Positions 45,724-55,029 of a stretch of 64,000 nt of DNA are shown here, piece by piece. The stretch comes from Clostridia bacterium (GTDB taxonomy: Bacteria; Bacillota; Clostridia; Oscillospirales; Acutalibacteraceae). Below the pieces are notes generated by a model, which saw nothing but the letters and a program-made list of their open reading frames with translations, did no database searches and was not told the origin of the DNA. Within the stretch, counting starts at the first letter, position 1. Each line of letters starts with the position of its first letter. The translations under genes were made by a program, and so were the position numbers. The stretch spans positions 1-64,000 of the forward strand of contig JAFQSP010000001.1 of the NCBI GenBank assembly GCA_017409475.1. The letters run 5' to 3'.

Positions 45724-45937
45724 CATAAACCCCGGTATAATTTTTATAATGGCAATAGTAGTCCTTTTGATATTATTTGTAATAATAACCGGAATAATTC
45801 AATTTTATAACGAATTTGTGGCCGAGCTGGAATATCTTAATAGCGAAATTGAAAGAACGGACGGAGAGGAAAGGGCATACTGGTCATTCAGAAGGCGAAG
45901 ATTATGGCTTTCACTCCTTCCTTTTGTAAAATACTAA
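45713..45937 (+). CDS. Small single-helix membrane protein
   Basis: The 74-residue protein has one helix (about 8-30, GIIFIMAIVVLLILFVIITG) and then an amphipathic, charged region ending RRRRLWLSLLPFVKY. It is translationally coupled to the 46-residue gene. Function not recognised; gene size and arrangement suggest element cargo. Confidence 0.65.
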   Translation: MMNNINPGIIFIMAIVVLLILFVIITGIIQFYNEFVAELEYLNSEIERTDGEERAYWSFRRRRLWLSLLPFVKY

Positions 45938-45975
45938 ATTATACACGCCAAATGATTTTTTATAATCAATATTCA

Positions 45976-46004
45976 TTGAATGCCAATGCTGATTATGGTA
46001 TAAT
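45976..46004 (+). promoter_or_regulatory. Promoter of the nuclease gene pair
   Basis: TTGAAT, 17 bases, TATAAT, 36 bases before the start codon at 46041. Confidence 0.75.
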
Positions 46005-46040
46005 TAAATGGTACAATAATAATTTTTCAGTAGGTGTAAA

Positions 46041-46439
46041 ATGAATATTATTTTATGTATTGATGATAAAAACGGCATGCTTTTTAACCGCCGACGTCAG
46101 AGCAGGGATAGTGTTTTATGCGAAAGGGTGCTTGCTCATTCGTCAAAATCGAATCTATGGATAAATGAATATTCGTCATCGCTTTTTTCTCCCGATAATG
46201 TTAAAATTGATGAAAACTTTCTCGAAAAAGCGGGGGACGGCGATTATTGCTTTATTGAAAATGTTGATTTTCAGCCTTTTCTCGTTAAAGCGGAAAGAAT
46301 AATCATCTATCGTTGGAACAGGGTTTATCCCTCGGATAAAAAATTTGATGATACCATTTTAGCTTCACGAAGCCTTATAAAATCAACCGATTTTAAAGGC
46401 TCATCACATGAAAAAATTACTGAGGAGATTTACGAATGA
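46041..46439 (+). CDS. Conserved hypothetical protein paired with NucA-like nuclease
   Basis: The 132-residue cytosolic protein begins IILCIDDKNGMLFNRRRQSRD and contains LWINEYSSSLF and YCFIENVDFQP. Similar clostridial proteins have sometimes been labelled ribonuclease Z, but no HxHxDH metal motif is present, so that name is not supported. The CIDDxxGMLFN start and RRQSRD are the conserved parts. The gene overlaps the exported nuclease gene by 4 bases, hinting at an immunity or partner role, which is inference. Confidence 0.75.
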   Translation: MNIILCIDDKNGMLFNRRRQSRDSVLCERVLAHSSKSNLWINEYSSSLFSPDNVKIDENFLEKAGDGDYCFIENVDFQPFLVKAERIIIYRWNRVYPSDKKFDDTILASRSLIKSTDFKGSSHEKITEEIYE

Positions 46440-47428
46440 CAAGGTTAAAATTATTTAGGTTGCTTGCCGCGATTATATTTATGGTCGCGTTGTTTACCTC
46501 CTGCAATGATGAAACAACGTTGTCATTTTCGTCATCGTTTGTAGCGATTTCACAGGTGTCAGAGGGTCAGGTTTCAGACGTAGATAGCGCATATGAATCT
46601 ATATCCGAGTCTGCTGCTGAATCGGGTCGCGAAATCAACAATATAACCACGATTAACGGAATCCCAAAATTCGACGGTCAAAACGCCTATATTGCGATAA
46701 ATAATAACATACCCGAATTTACTGCCGCCGACCTCGTCACAACCTCGTACGAGAGCTATTCACCCCTTGATAAATTGGGAAGATGCGGCGTTGCAAAGTC
46801 ATGTATAGGTCGGGATATAATGCCAACTGAAGAGCGGGGTAGTATTGGCTCGGTTAAGCCAACCGGCTGGGTAACATCAAAGTACGACATTGTTGACGGA
46901 AAATATCTTTACAACCGATGCCACCTAATAGGTTTTCAGCTTACTGGTGAAAATGCCAACGAAAGAAATCTAATTACAGGTACGCGTTATCTCAATATCG
47001 AGGGGATGTTGCCCTTTGAGAATATGATTGCCGATTATGTAAAAGAAACGGGGAACCACGTTATCTATCGTGTAACGCCGATTTTCAGCGGCAATAATCT
47101 TTTATGTAATGGCGTTCAAATGGAGGCAATTTCGGTCGAGGATAATGGTGACGGAATATGCTTTAACGTTTATGCATATAACGTGCAACCCGGGATAAAG
47201 ATTGATTACTCAACCGGCGAAAATTGGCTTGATAAAAGCGCAACTACCTCATCAAACAGTGACGAAAGTGAAGTTGAATACGTTTTAAATACAAGTTCTA
47301 AAAAAATCCACCGACCAACCTGCAGCAGCGTAAAGGATATAAAAACTGAGAATAAATCGGTGTCCAATGAATCAAAAGAAAGTCTTATAGATAAGGGATA
47401 TTCGACCTGCAAATCCTGTAATCCTTAA
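46436..47428 (+). CDS. Surface DNA/RNA non-specific endonuclease (NucA/EndA-like lipoprotein)
   Basis: The 330-residue protein has a lipoprotein signal with Cys23 in LFTSC, a Ser-rich linker, and a beta-beta-alpha-metal nuclease domain with YNRCHLIGFQLTGENANE, where the histidine and distal Asn are catalytic-type residues. The C-terminal domain (VLNTSSKKIHRPTCSSVKDI ... YSTCKSCNP) is the Ada-like Cys-rich module often fused to such nucleases. It is probably anchored on the cell surface, degrading DNA for nutrients or uptake. Confidence 0.9.
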   Translation: MTRLKLFRLLAAIIFMVALFTSCNDETTLSFSSSFVAISQVSEGQVSDVDSAYESISESAAESGREINNITTINGIPKFDGQNAYIAINNNIPEFTAADLVTTSYESYSPLDKLGRCGVAKSCIGRDIMPTEERGSIGSVKPTGWVTSKYDIVDGKYLYNRCHLIGFQLTGENANERNLITGTRYLNIEGMLPFENMIADYVKETGNHVIYRVTPIFSGNNLLCNGVQMEAISVEDNGDGICFNVYAYNVQPGIKIDYSTGENWLDKSATTSSNSDESEVEYVLNTSSKKIHRPTCSSVKDIKTENKSVSNESKESLIDKGYSTCKSCNP

Positions 47429-47468
47429 AAAAACAAGACGCTCTTATATAAGAGCGTCTTGTTTTTTT
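47427..47468. terminator. Bidirectional terminator
   Basis: A near-perfect 18-bp stem, AAAACAAGACGCTCT/AGAGCGTCTTGTTTT with A and T tails, separates the converging nuclease and pyrI genes. Confidence 0.93.
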
Positions 47469-47471
47469 GCT

Positions 47472-47885
47472 TTATGCCTTTGTGTCGCAATAGATACAGC
47501 GATAAACGCCTTTTTCCCTGTCGGTGAGACGGAAAATGTGGTGAATATCCTGTTCGGTTGAGGTGATGCAACGCGGATTTTTACAATGGAGAATATCGGT
47601 GAGCTGTTCGGGAAGGTCAATGTGCTTCTTTTCGGCAACCTTTCCGTCACGAACGATACAAACAGTGATATTAGGGCTGATGAAACCGAGTACGTCAAAA
47701 TTGATTTCGATGTCGCAGTCTATTTTTATAATATCCTTTTTGCCCATTTTATTGCTCGGTACATTTTTGAGAATTGCGACGGTGCAATCGAGATTGTCAA
47801 GATTGAGCATATCATAAATCTGCATTGCTTTGCCGCAGGTGATATGGTCAATTACTATTCCGTTTTTAATCGAGTCAACTCTCAT
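47472..47885 (-). CDS. pyrI: Aspartate carbamoyltransferase regulatory chain
   Basis: PyrI, 137 residues, is slightly shorter than the enteric form but complete: an allosteric nucleotide domain (NGIVIDHITCGKA) and a zinc domain with Cys101 and Cys106 (CKNPRC) and Cys130/133 (CIYC). It joins PyrB to form the regulated ATCase holoenzyme. Last gene of the pyr operon; its start shares a base with the pyrB stop. Confidence 0.95.
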   Translation of the reverse strand: MRVDSIKNGIVIDHITCGKAMQIYDMLNLDNLDCTVAILKNVPSNKMGKKDIIKIDCDIEINFDVLGFISPNITVCIVRDGKVAEKKHIDLPEQLTDILHCKNPRCITSTEQDIHHIFRLTDREKGVYRCIYCDTKA

Positions 47886-48799
47886 TATTCCACCTCCAAA
47901 AGCTTTAGGATAAGCGCCATTCGGATAAATTTTCCGTACTTTGCCTGTCTAAAATAGCTTGCACGCTTGTCACTGTCAACTGCGGTCGAAATTTCGTTTA
48001 CTCTCGGCAGCGGATGCATAACAATCATGTTTTCTTTCGCGTTTTTGAGCTTTTCAGGGGTGAGAATATAACTGTCTTTTAGGCGGAGATAGTCCTCCTC
48101 GTTAAAGAAGCGCTCACGCTGAACTCGTGTCATATACAGAATATCAAGTTTACTCATAGCGTCATCGAGAGAGGTTGTCTGCTCGTAAGGGATGCCGTTT
48201 GCTTTAATGTGAGCATCCTTGACATAGCTCGGCAGCTCCAATTCCTTGGGCGAAATGAGGATGAATTTGATACCGCTGTATCGGGAAAGGGCGGCAATCA
48301 GCGAGTGAACCGTTCGACCGAATTTTAGGTCGCCGCAAAGTCCTACCGTAAGATTGTCGAGACGTCCCATCTCACGCTTTATGGTGAGCAGGTCGGTGAG
48401 CGTCTGGGTCGGGTGATTGTGACCGCCGTCACCCGCGTTGATAATCGGAACGTCGCTCTTCATCGACGCAACAAGGGGAGCGCCCTCTTTTGGATGGCGC
48501 ATAGCGATAATGTCGGCATATCCGCCAACAACCGCAATCGTGTCCGAAACGCTTTCACCCTTTGCCGATGAACTCGAATTAGCTTCTGAAAAGCCGAGTA
48601 CGTTTCCGCCAAGCTCCATCATAGCCGCTTCAAAGGATAATCTCGTTCTTGTTGACGGCTCAAAAAAGAGGGTAGCAAGCTTTTTATATCGGCATTTTTC
48701 ACGATAATTTTCGGGATTTTCGATAATATCGTTTGCTGTGTCGATAAGTTGCTCTATTTCCTCCGTGGAAAGATCCAATATGTCTATCAGATTTTTCAT
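47885..48799 (-). CDS. pyrB: Aspartate carbamoyltransferase catalytic chain
   Basis: The ATG at 48799 follows GGAGGAAAATA; 304 residues. The carbamoyl-phosphate motif STRTRLSFE (49-57), [10 protein letters not shown] and HPLPRVNEI are present. The enzyme makes N-carbamoyl-aspartate in step 2 of UMP synthesis. The presence of pyrI and the length point to a regulated class B ATCase. Confidence 0.97.
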   Translation of the reverse strand: MKNLIDILDLSTEEIEQLIDTANDIIENPENYREKCRYKKLATLFFEPSTRTRLSFEAAMMELGGNVLGFSEANSSSSAKGESVSDTIAVVGGYADIIAMRHPKEGAPLVASMKSDVPIINAGDGGHNHPTQTLTDLLTIKREMGRLDNLTVGLCGDLKFGRTVHSLIAALSRYSGIKFILISPKELELPSYVKDAHIKANGIPYEQTTSLDDAMSKLDILYMTRVQRERFFNEEDYLRLKDSYILTPEKLKNAKENMIVMHPLPRVNEISTAVDSDKRASYFRQAKYGKFIRMALILKLLEVE

Positions 48800-49446
48800 T
48801 ATTTTCCTCCGTTTATCCATCCTTCGTCTGACGGATTATTACGGAAAGCAATCAAGCGGCTGACGTCTTCTGGCTTGATATAGCTTTCCTCAGCTGCGAT
48901 TTCTGCGATTGTGTCAAAGTTTGTGAGACTAACGTTTTTAACATTTGCTTCGGCAAGACGGTCGATACCTTTCTTCATGCCATAGGTGAATATGCTTACG
49001 ATACCGAGAACCTCGGCACCTGCTTCACGAAGAACATTTACTACCTCGATAACGCTTCCGCCTGTTGAAATGAGGTCTTCAACTACAACTACCTTCTGAC
49101 CCTTTTCGAGCTTGCCTTCAATCTGGTTTCCGCGGCCGTGGTCCTTGGCTCCCGAGCGAACATAACCCATCGGCATATCGAGAATATGAGCAGTGATAGC
49201 TGCGTGAGCGATACCCGCTGTCGATGTACCCATAAGCACTTCTGCGTCGGGGTATTCACGCTTGATTGTTTCTGCAAGTGCATTTTCAACGTCGTTTCTT
49301 ACCTTCGGTGCGGTGAGGGTGAGACGGTTGTCGCAATAAACGGGGCTCTTAATTCCGCTTGCCCAAGTGAACGGTTCGTCGGGACGGAAAAATACTGCCT
49401 TAATCGAGAGAAGATCCTTCGCAATAAGCTTTTCTGTATTATTCAT
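48799..49446 (-). CDS. pyrE: Orotate phosphoribosyltransferase
   Basis: The ATG at 49446 follows AAAGGAAAA; 215 residues. The PRPP-binding signature [12 protein letters not shown] and the preceding [10 protein letters not shown] are clear. It converts orotate and PRPP to OMP. Overlaps pyrB by one base. Confidence 0.97.
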   Translation of the reverse strand: MNNTEKLIAKDLLSIKAVFFRPDEPFTWASGIKSPVYCDNRLTLTAPKVRNDVENALAETIKREYPDAEVLMGTSTAGIAHAAITAHILDMPMGYVRSGAKDHGRGNQIEGKLEKGQKVVVVEDLISTGGSVIEVVNVLREAGAEVLGIVSIFTYGMKKGIDRLAEANVKNVSLTNFDTIAEIAAEESYIKPEDVSRLIAFRNNPSDEGWINGGK

Positions 49447-49459
49447 ATCAATTTTCCTT

Positions 49460-50158
49460 TCAGTCAACAAATTCGCTTACACAGCGTTCGTATGCGGCAA
49501 CAGGATCGGCTGCTGCGGTGATGGGACGGCCAACAACAATGTAATCTGAGCCAATTTCTTTGGCTTTTGCGGGGGTGGTAACTCGTACCTGGTCGCCAAT
49601 ATCTCCGTCGGCAAAGCGTACACCGGGAGTTACGGTAACAAATTCGTTTCCGCAAACCTCGTGAACCTTTTCAGCTTCAAGCGGTGAGCAAACAACGCCG
49701 TCAAGTCCTGCAACCTTTGCGCATTTTGCATAGTGCATAACAACCTTGTCAAGCGGCTGGTCGATGAGAAGGTCGCTCTTCATTCTTTCCTCGCTTGTCG
49801 ATGTGAGCTGGGTAACAGCGATGAGCATCGGACGGCTTCCGTCCTCACGAGTAAGTCCTTCGATAGCGGCCTCCATCATAGCGACAGTACCTGATGCGTG
49901 AAGATTACACATATCAACGTCGAGACGTGACAAAACGCTCATCGACTTTTTAACGGTGTTGGGAATATCGTGAAGCTTTAAATCGAGAAAAATCTTGTGT
50001 CCTCTTGCCTTAATTTCGCGGACAATGTCGGGACCTTCGGCATAATAAAGCTCCATACCGATTTTTACAAATGGCTTTTTACCGCCGAATTTGTCTAAAA
50101 ATTCGAGAACCTCTTTTTTACCTGCAAAGTCGCAGGCTACGATAACATCCTTACCCAT
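49460..50158 (-). CDS. pyrF: Orotidine 5'-phosphate decarboxylase
   Basis: The 232-residue enzyme has the catalytic DLKLHDIPNTV segment (Asp-x-Lys...Asp) and the C-terminal phosphate loop DYIVVGRPIT. It decarboxylates OMP to UMP. Its ATG is fused to the pyrD stop. Confidence 0.97.
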   Translation of the reverse strand: MGKDVIVACDFAGKKEVLEFLDKFGGKKPFVKIGMELYYAEGPDIVREIKARGHKIFLDLKLHDIPNTVKKSMSVLSRLDVDMCNLHASGTVAMMEAAIEGLTREDGSRPMLIAVTQLTSTSEERMKSDLLIDQPLDKVVMHYAKCAKVAGLDGVVCSPLEAEKVHEVCGNEFVTVTPGVRFADGDIGDQVRVTTPAKAKEIGSDYIVVGRPITAAADPVAAYERCVSEFVD

Positions 50159-51069
50159 TAGTGTGCGCCTCCTATTATTTCACTTAATGAATTTATACTG
50201 TACTTTGCCATTTCTTCGGGCAATTTTTCGATAATTTCTTTGCAAACAAAGGGGTTAACAAGGTTTGCGGCACCGATTTGAACTGCGGTGGCACCTGCAA
50301 GCATCATTTCAATAACGTCCTTTGCCGTCGCAACGCCACCCATTCCAATAATCGGAATTTTTACCGCATCGTAAACCTGATAAACCATCCTCAGGGCTAC
50401 GGGGAGAATTGCGCTTCCCGAAAAACCGCCCATTTTATTTGCGATAATCGGCTTTTTTGTTTTAAGGTCGATTCTCATACCGAGCAAAGTGTTTATCATG
50501 CTGATTCCGTCAGCGCCTGCGTCCTCACACGCCTTTGCAATTTCGACAATGTCGGTAACGTTGGGGCTGAGCTTGATATAAAGGGGTTTTGTTGTAACCG
50601 CCTTAACCCTCTTTGTAACCTCTGCGGCCATTTTCGGGTCGGTGCCGAAGCTCATTCCACCGTTATGCACATTCGGACAGCTGATATTAACCTCTAAAAG
50701 TCCGACCTGCTCCTGAGAGTCGAGCATTTGGCAGGTTTCGGCATATTCTTCGAGCGAAAATCCGCCCACGTTTGCAATAACCTTTTTCGAAAAGCATTCC
50801 TTGAGCTTTGGAAGCTCCTCGCTGATAACCTTTTCAACGCCGGGATTCTGAAGTCCTACGCTGTTAATCATTCCTGCAGGACATTCGGCAATTCTCGGTG
50901 TGGGGTTGCCGAATCTTGCTTCGCGTGTAGTACCCTTAAATGAGAAGGAGCCGAGGCAGTTTATGTCGAAAAGCTCTGCGTATTCATAGCCGTAGCCGAA
51001 TGTACCGCTTGCGGGAATAATCGGGTTATCGAGTATCAGTCCGCTAAGCGAAACCGATGTATCTACCAT
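50158..51069 (-). CDS. pyrD: Dihydroorotate dehydrogenase, class 1B catalytic subunit
   Basis: The ATG at 51069 follows AAAGGAGGAG; 303 residues. Family motifs: [20 protein letters not shown] with the active-site Cys typical of class 1 enzymes, KLSPNVTDI and [14 protein letters not shown]. It works with PyrK, encoded just upstream, to pass electrons from dihydroorotate to NAD. Confidence 0.96.
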   Translation of the reverse strand: MVDTSVSLSGLILDNPIIPASGTFGYGYEYAELFDINCLGSFSFKGTTREARFGNPTPRIAECPAGMINSVGLQNPGVEKVISEELPKLKECFSKKVIANVGGFSLEEYAETCQMLDSQEQVGLLEVNISCPNVHNGGMSFGTDPKMAAEVTKRVKAVTTKPLYIKLSPNVTDIVEIAKACEDAGADGISMINTLLGMRIDLKTKKPIIANKMGGFSGSAILPVALRMVYQVYDAVKIPIIGMGGVATAKDVIEMMLAGATAVQIGAANLVNPFVCKEIIEKLPEEMAKYSINSLSEIIGGAH

Positions 51070-51794
51070 ATAATCTCCTCCTTTATAAGCACGGGACCGT
51101 CCTTGCAAATTCGCTTGTTGCCATACTTTGTCTTACATGAGCAGCCCATACAAGCACCGAATCCGCAGCCCATTCTTTCCTCAAAGCTGAGCTGACCCGA
51201 TGTTTTACTCACGTTGTAAATAGCCTTTAACATCGGCTCGGGACCGCAGGTGTAAAAGTAGCTGTAATTAAGGTCAGCCATAGCGTCGGTGACAAAGCCC
51301 TTTATACCATAGCTGCCGTCAGCCGTTGTAACAAAAACGTCAGCACCGAGCGCCTTAAACTCATTTTCATAAAAAACGTCGTCGGCGCTGTTAAAGCCGA
51401 GGATTACAGTCGGCTTTTTACCTTCTGCAACCAATTTTTTGCAAAGGTTGTAAAGGGGAGGTACGCCAACGCCACCTCCGAGTAAAAGCGGCGTTTCTCC
51501 CGAAAGGGAGGTATCGTATCCGTTGCCGAGCCCGGTGAGAATATCGAGCTCGGTTCCGTTTTCATACTTACTCATTGCCGCGGTACCCTCACCGACGGTT
51601 TTGTAAATGAGGGTAAGCTCATTTTTATCATAATCACATACCGAAATCGGTCGGCGGAGATAAAATCCGTCGAGCTTGATGTTTACAAATTGACCCGAAG
51701 CGGTAATATCGTCGGTGTTACCCGAAAGGACCATTTTAAAAACATCTTTTGCGATTTTTTCCTGTGATTTTATCACAAAAATTTCTTGTTTCAT
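51063..51794 (-). CDS. pyrK: Dihydroorotate dehydrogenase electron-transfer subunit
   Basis: The 243-residue protein has an FAD-binding RRPISVCD region, an NAD-binding [12 protein letters not shown] stretch and a C-terminal 2Fe-2S site [13 protein letters not shown] with the fourth Cys in RICKDG. It connects PyrD to NAD(+) in class 1B enzymes. Its end overlaps the pyrD start by 7 bases. Confidence 0.96.
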   Translation of the reverse strand: MKQEIFVIKSQEKIAKDVFKMVLSGNTDDITASGQFVNIKLDGFYLRRPISVCDYDKNELTLIYKTVGEGTAAMSKYENGTELDILTGLGNGYDTSLSGETPLLLGGGVGVPPLYNLCKKLVAEGKKPTVILGFNSADDVFYENEFKALGADVFVTTADGSYGIKGFVTDAMADLNYSYFYTCGPEPMLKAIYNVSKTSGQLSFEERMGCGFGACMGCSCKTKYGNKRICKDGPVLIKEEIIW

Positions 51795-51805
51795 TGTAAT
51801 CTTCC

Positions 51806-54800
51806 TTATGCGTCGATTGTCGAAATGCAGAGTGTAGTTTCTTCCAAAACGTCGAGAAGAATTGCAACCGTGTCGAGTGAAGTAAAGATATTCACATTGT
51901 TTTCTGTTGCAAGACGGCGAATCTGTCTTCCGTCGTCAGCCGTTGTTTTCGAGTGGCTGATATCGCTTGTATTGATGATATATGCGATGTGTCCCTGACG
52001 GATTGCCTGCGGAATTTCTTCGCTGCCTTCGCTGATTTTTTCAAGAACGTGTGTGCGAATTCCGTTAGCTTTGAGGAATTCGGCCGTGCCACGTGTAGCC
52101 TCGATGTTAAATCCAAGGTTATAGAAGCGTCGAATAAGCGGAAGCGCTTCGTCCTTATCCTTGTTCGAAACGGTGACAAAAACTGTACCGTAATTTTGAA
52201 GCTTCATACCCGATGCTTGAAGCGCCTTGTACATAGCACGATAGAATTTATCATCATAGCCGATTGCTTCACCGGTTGATTTCATTTCGGGTGAAAGATA
52301 GGCGTCAAGGCCTCGAATCTTATTGAAGGAGAATACCGGAACCTTTACGTACCAGCGCTTTTTCTCTTCGGGATAGATGTCGAATATGCCCTGTTCTTTA
52401 AGGCTCTTGCCCAGAATTACTTCGGTTGCAATATCGGCGAGGCTGTAACCTGTCGCTTTAGAAAGGAAGGGAACGGTTCTTGATGAGCGGGGATTAACTT
52501 CGATAATGAATACGTTGTCATCCTTGTCAACGATGAACTGAATGTTGTAAAGTCCAACAATGCCAATGCCTAAACCGAGCTTTTTAGCATATTGAAGAAT
52601 GGTACCCTTTACCTTGTCAGAAATGCTGAATGTCGGGTAAACACTGATTGAGTCACCGCTGTGGATACCTGTTCTTTCAACAAGCTCCATTATACCGGGG
52701 ACGAATACGTTTCTGCCGTCGCAAATAGCGTCAACCTCAACCTCTTTACCTACGATGTACTTGTCAACAAGAACGGGCTTGTCCTCGTCGATTTCAACCG
52801 CTGTTTTGAGATAGTGGCGAAGCTGTTCTTCTGTTCCGACTATCTGCATTGCTCTGCCACCGAGAACGAAGCTCGGTCTTACTAAAACTGGGTAACCGAT
52901 TTCGGCAGCGGCCTTTACGCCGTCCTCAATTGCGGTTACTGCCTTGCCTTGCGGCTGAGGAATGTTAAGTTCTTTAAGTATTTTTTCAAATGCATCTCTG
53001 TTTTCGGCTCTTTCGATAGCGTCACAGTCGGTACCGATAATTTTAACTCCGCGTTTTGCAAGCGGTTCAGCAAGATTGATTGCCGTTTGACCGCCGAGAG
53101 ATGCAATAACGCCTTCGGGCTTTTCCATTTCGATAATGTTCATAACATCTTCGGTTGTGAGCGGCTCGAAATAGAGCTTATCGGCTGTTGTATAGTCGGT
53201 CGAAACGGTTTCGGGGTTGTTGTTTACGATAATTGCTTCGTAGCCCGAATTTTTGATTGTCGAAACGGCGTGAACGGTTGAATAGTCGAATTCAACACCC
53301 TGACCGATACGGATAGGACCGGCGCCAAGAACAACAATCTTCTTTTTATCCGAAATGATGGTATCGTTTTTCTCTTTATATGTTGAGTAGAAATAGGGGA
53401 TATATGCGTTTGTGTGGCAGGTGTCAACCATCTTATACACAGGCATAATTCCATTATCTTTACGAAGATTGAATACTGTAATTTCGTCAACCTTCCAAAG
53501 CTGCGAAATGAACTTGTCGCCAAAGCCCATTTCCTTAGCTTTTTTAAGTGTTTCAACGTCAAGTGGATTAGCCTTAACCACCGTTTCAAAGTCAACAATT
53601 CGCTTAATTGCTTCGAGGAAGTATGAGGTGATTGCGGTAATTTCGTGAAGCTCGTCTACGCTCATTCCGTTGCGAAGAAGCTGTGCAACGGCAAAAATGC
53701 TGTCGTCACGGAATTGCTTAATATATTCAACCATTTCGTCATTCGGCATCTTATCAAACTTAGCCATGTGAAGATGGCATACGCCGATTTCGAGCGAACG
53801 AACCGATTTGAGCATACATTCTTCGAGGGTTGAGCCGATGCCCATAACCTCACCGGTAGCCTTCATTTGAGTACCGAGCGTATTTGTAGCCGAGGCGAAT
53901 TTATCAAACGGGAAACGCGGGAATTTAGCTACAACATAGTCGAGTCTCGGCTCAAATGCAGCTGTTGTGTTAGCTATAGCGATTTCGTCAAGCGACATGC
54001 CTACCGCAATTTTTGCTGTAACCTTTGCAATTGGGTATCCGCTTGCCTTTGATGCGAGGGCTGATGAGCGTGAAACTCGCGGATTTACCTCGATGAGATA
54101 GTATTCGGAGGAATCAGGATTGAGCGCAAACTGAACGTTGCAACCACCCTCGATTTTAAGCTCGCGAATAATTTTGATTGCGCTGTCGTTAAGCATTTTG
54201 AGGTCGTGGTCGTTAAGTGTCATAATCGGAGCAACAACTATTGAGTCGCCGGTATGAACGCCGACAGGGTCAATGTTTTCCATGCCGCAGATGGTGATAG
54301 CCTTGTCATTTGAGTCGCGCATAACCTCGAATTCGATTTCCTTATATCCCTTAACGCTCTTTTCAATAAGCACCTGGTGAACAGGCGAAAGCTTAAATGC
54401 GTTTGTACCGATTTCGATAAGCTCGTCTTCGTTATAAGCAAAGCCGCCACCTGTACCGCCGAGTGTGAATGCAGGACGGAGTACAACGGGGTAGCCGATT
54501 CTTTCGGCCGCTTCCTTTGCTTCGTCGAGTGAATAGGTGATTTCGGAGGGGATAACAGGCTCACCAATCGACTGGCAAAGCTCCTTGAACATTTCGCGGT
54601 CCTCAGCGCGTTCGATACTTTCGCTCGAAGTACCGAGAAGCTGAACGCCGCATTCCTTTAAAACTCCCTTCTTTTCAAGTTGCATGGCGAGGTTGAGTCC
54701 TGTCTGACCGCCGATTCCGGGTACGATAGCATCCGGACGCTCGTGACGAAGAATCTTTGCTATGTATTCGAGTGTAAGCGGCTCCATATATACCTTGTCG

Positions 54801-54982
54801 GCAATTGTGGTGTCGGTCATGATTGTTGCAGGGTTCGAGTTTACGAGTACAACCTCGTAGCCTTCCTCTCTTAATGCTAAGCAGGCCTGAGTGCCGGCAT
54901 AGTCAAATTCGGCAGCCTGACCGATAACTATAGGACCTGAGCCTATGATTAAAATTTTCTTTAAATCTGTGCGTTTTGCCAT
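51806..54982 (-). CDS. carB: Carbamoyl-phosphate synthase large subunit
   Basis: The ATG at 54982 follows GGAGGAAAAAAC; 1058 residues, full length. Two homologous ATP-grasp halves are visible, starting KILIIGSGPIVIGQAAEFDY and VVLGAGPIRIGQGVEFDYS, and a C-terminal MGS-like allosteric domain (YIINTSDISHSKTTADDGRQ). It makes carbamoyl phosphate. The small glutaminase subunit gene carA is not adjacent and not in this window. Confidence 0.97.
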   Translation of the reverse strand: MAKRTDLKKILIIGSGPIVIGQAAEFDYAGTQACLALREEGYEVVLVNSNPATIMTDTTIADKVYMEPLTLEYIAKILRHERPDAIVPGIGGQTGLNLAMQLEKKGVLKECGVQLLGTSSESIERAEDREMFKELCQSIGEPVIPSEITYSLDEAKEAAERIGYPVVLRPAFTLGGTGGGFAYNEDELIEIGTNAFKLSPVHQVLIEKSVKGYKEIEFEVMRDSNDKAITICGMENIDPVGVHTGDSIVVAPIMTLNDHDLKMLNDSAIKIIRELKIEGGCNVQFALNPDSSEYYLIEVNPRVSRSSALASKASGYPIAKVTAKIAVGMSLDEIAIANTTAAFEPRLDYVVAKFPRFPFDKFASATNTLGTQMKATGEVMGIGSTLEECMLKSVRSLEIGVCHLHMAKFDKMPNDEMVEYIKQFRDDSIFAVAQLLRNGMSVDELHEITAITSYFLEAIKRIVDFETVVKANPLDVETLKKAKEMGFGDKFISQLWKVDEITVFNLRKDNGIMPVYKMVDTCHTNAYIPYFYSTYKEKNDTIISDKKKIVVLGAGPIRIGQGVEFDYSTVHAVSTIKNSGYEAIIVNNNPETVSTDYTTADKLYFEPLTTEDVMNIIEMEKPEGVIASLGGQTAINLAEPLAKRGVKIIGTDCDAIERAENRDAFEKILKELNIPQPQGKAVTAIEDGVKAAAEIGYPVLVRPSFVLGGRAMQIVGTEEQLRHYLKTAVEIDEDKPVLVDKYIVGKEVEVDAICDGRNVFVPGIMELVERTGIHSGDSISVYPTFSISDKVKGTILQYAKKLGLGIGIVGLYNIQFIVDKDDNVFIIEVNPRSSRTVPFLSKATGYSLADIATEVILGKSLKEQGIFDIYPEEKKRWYVKVPVFSFNKIRGLDAYLSPEMKSTGEAIGYDDKFYRAMYKALQASGMKLQNYGTVFVTVSNKDKDEALPLIRRFYNLGFNIEATRGTAEFLKANGIRTHVLEKISEGSEEIPQAIRQGHIAYIINTSDISHSKTTADDGRQIRRLATENNVNIFTSLDTVAILLDVLEETTLCISTIDA

Positions 54983-55029
54983 TGTTTTTTCCTCCAAAAT
55001 GTTTGCAATTTATCTAAAAACTTTATTTA

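Noticed and set aside
46041-46439. Ribonuclease Z assignment
   Set aside because: The HxHxDH metal motif and the length of RNase Z are both lacking.
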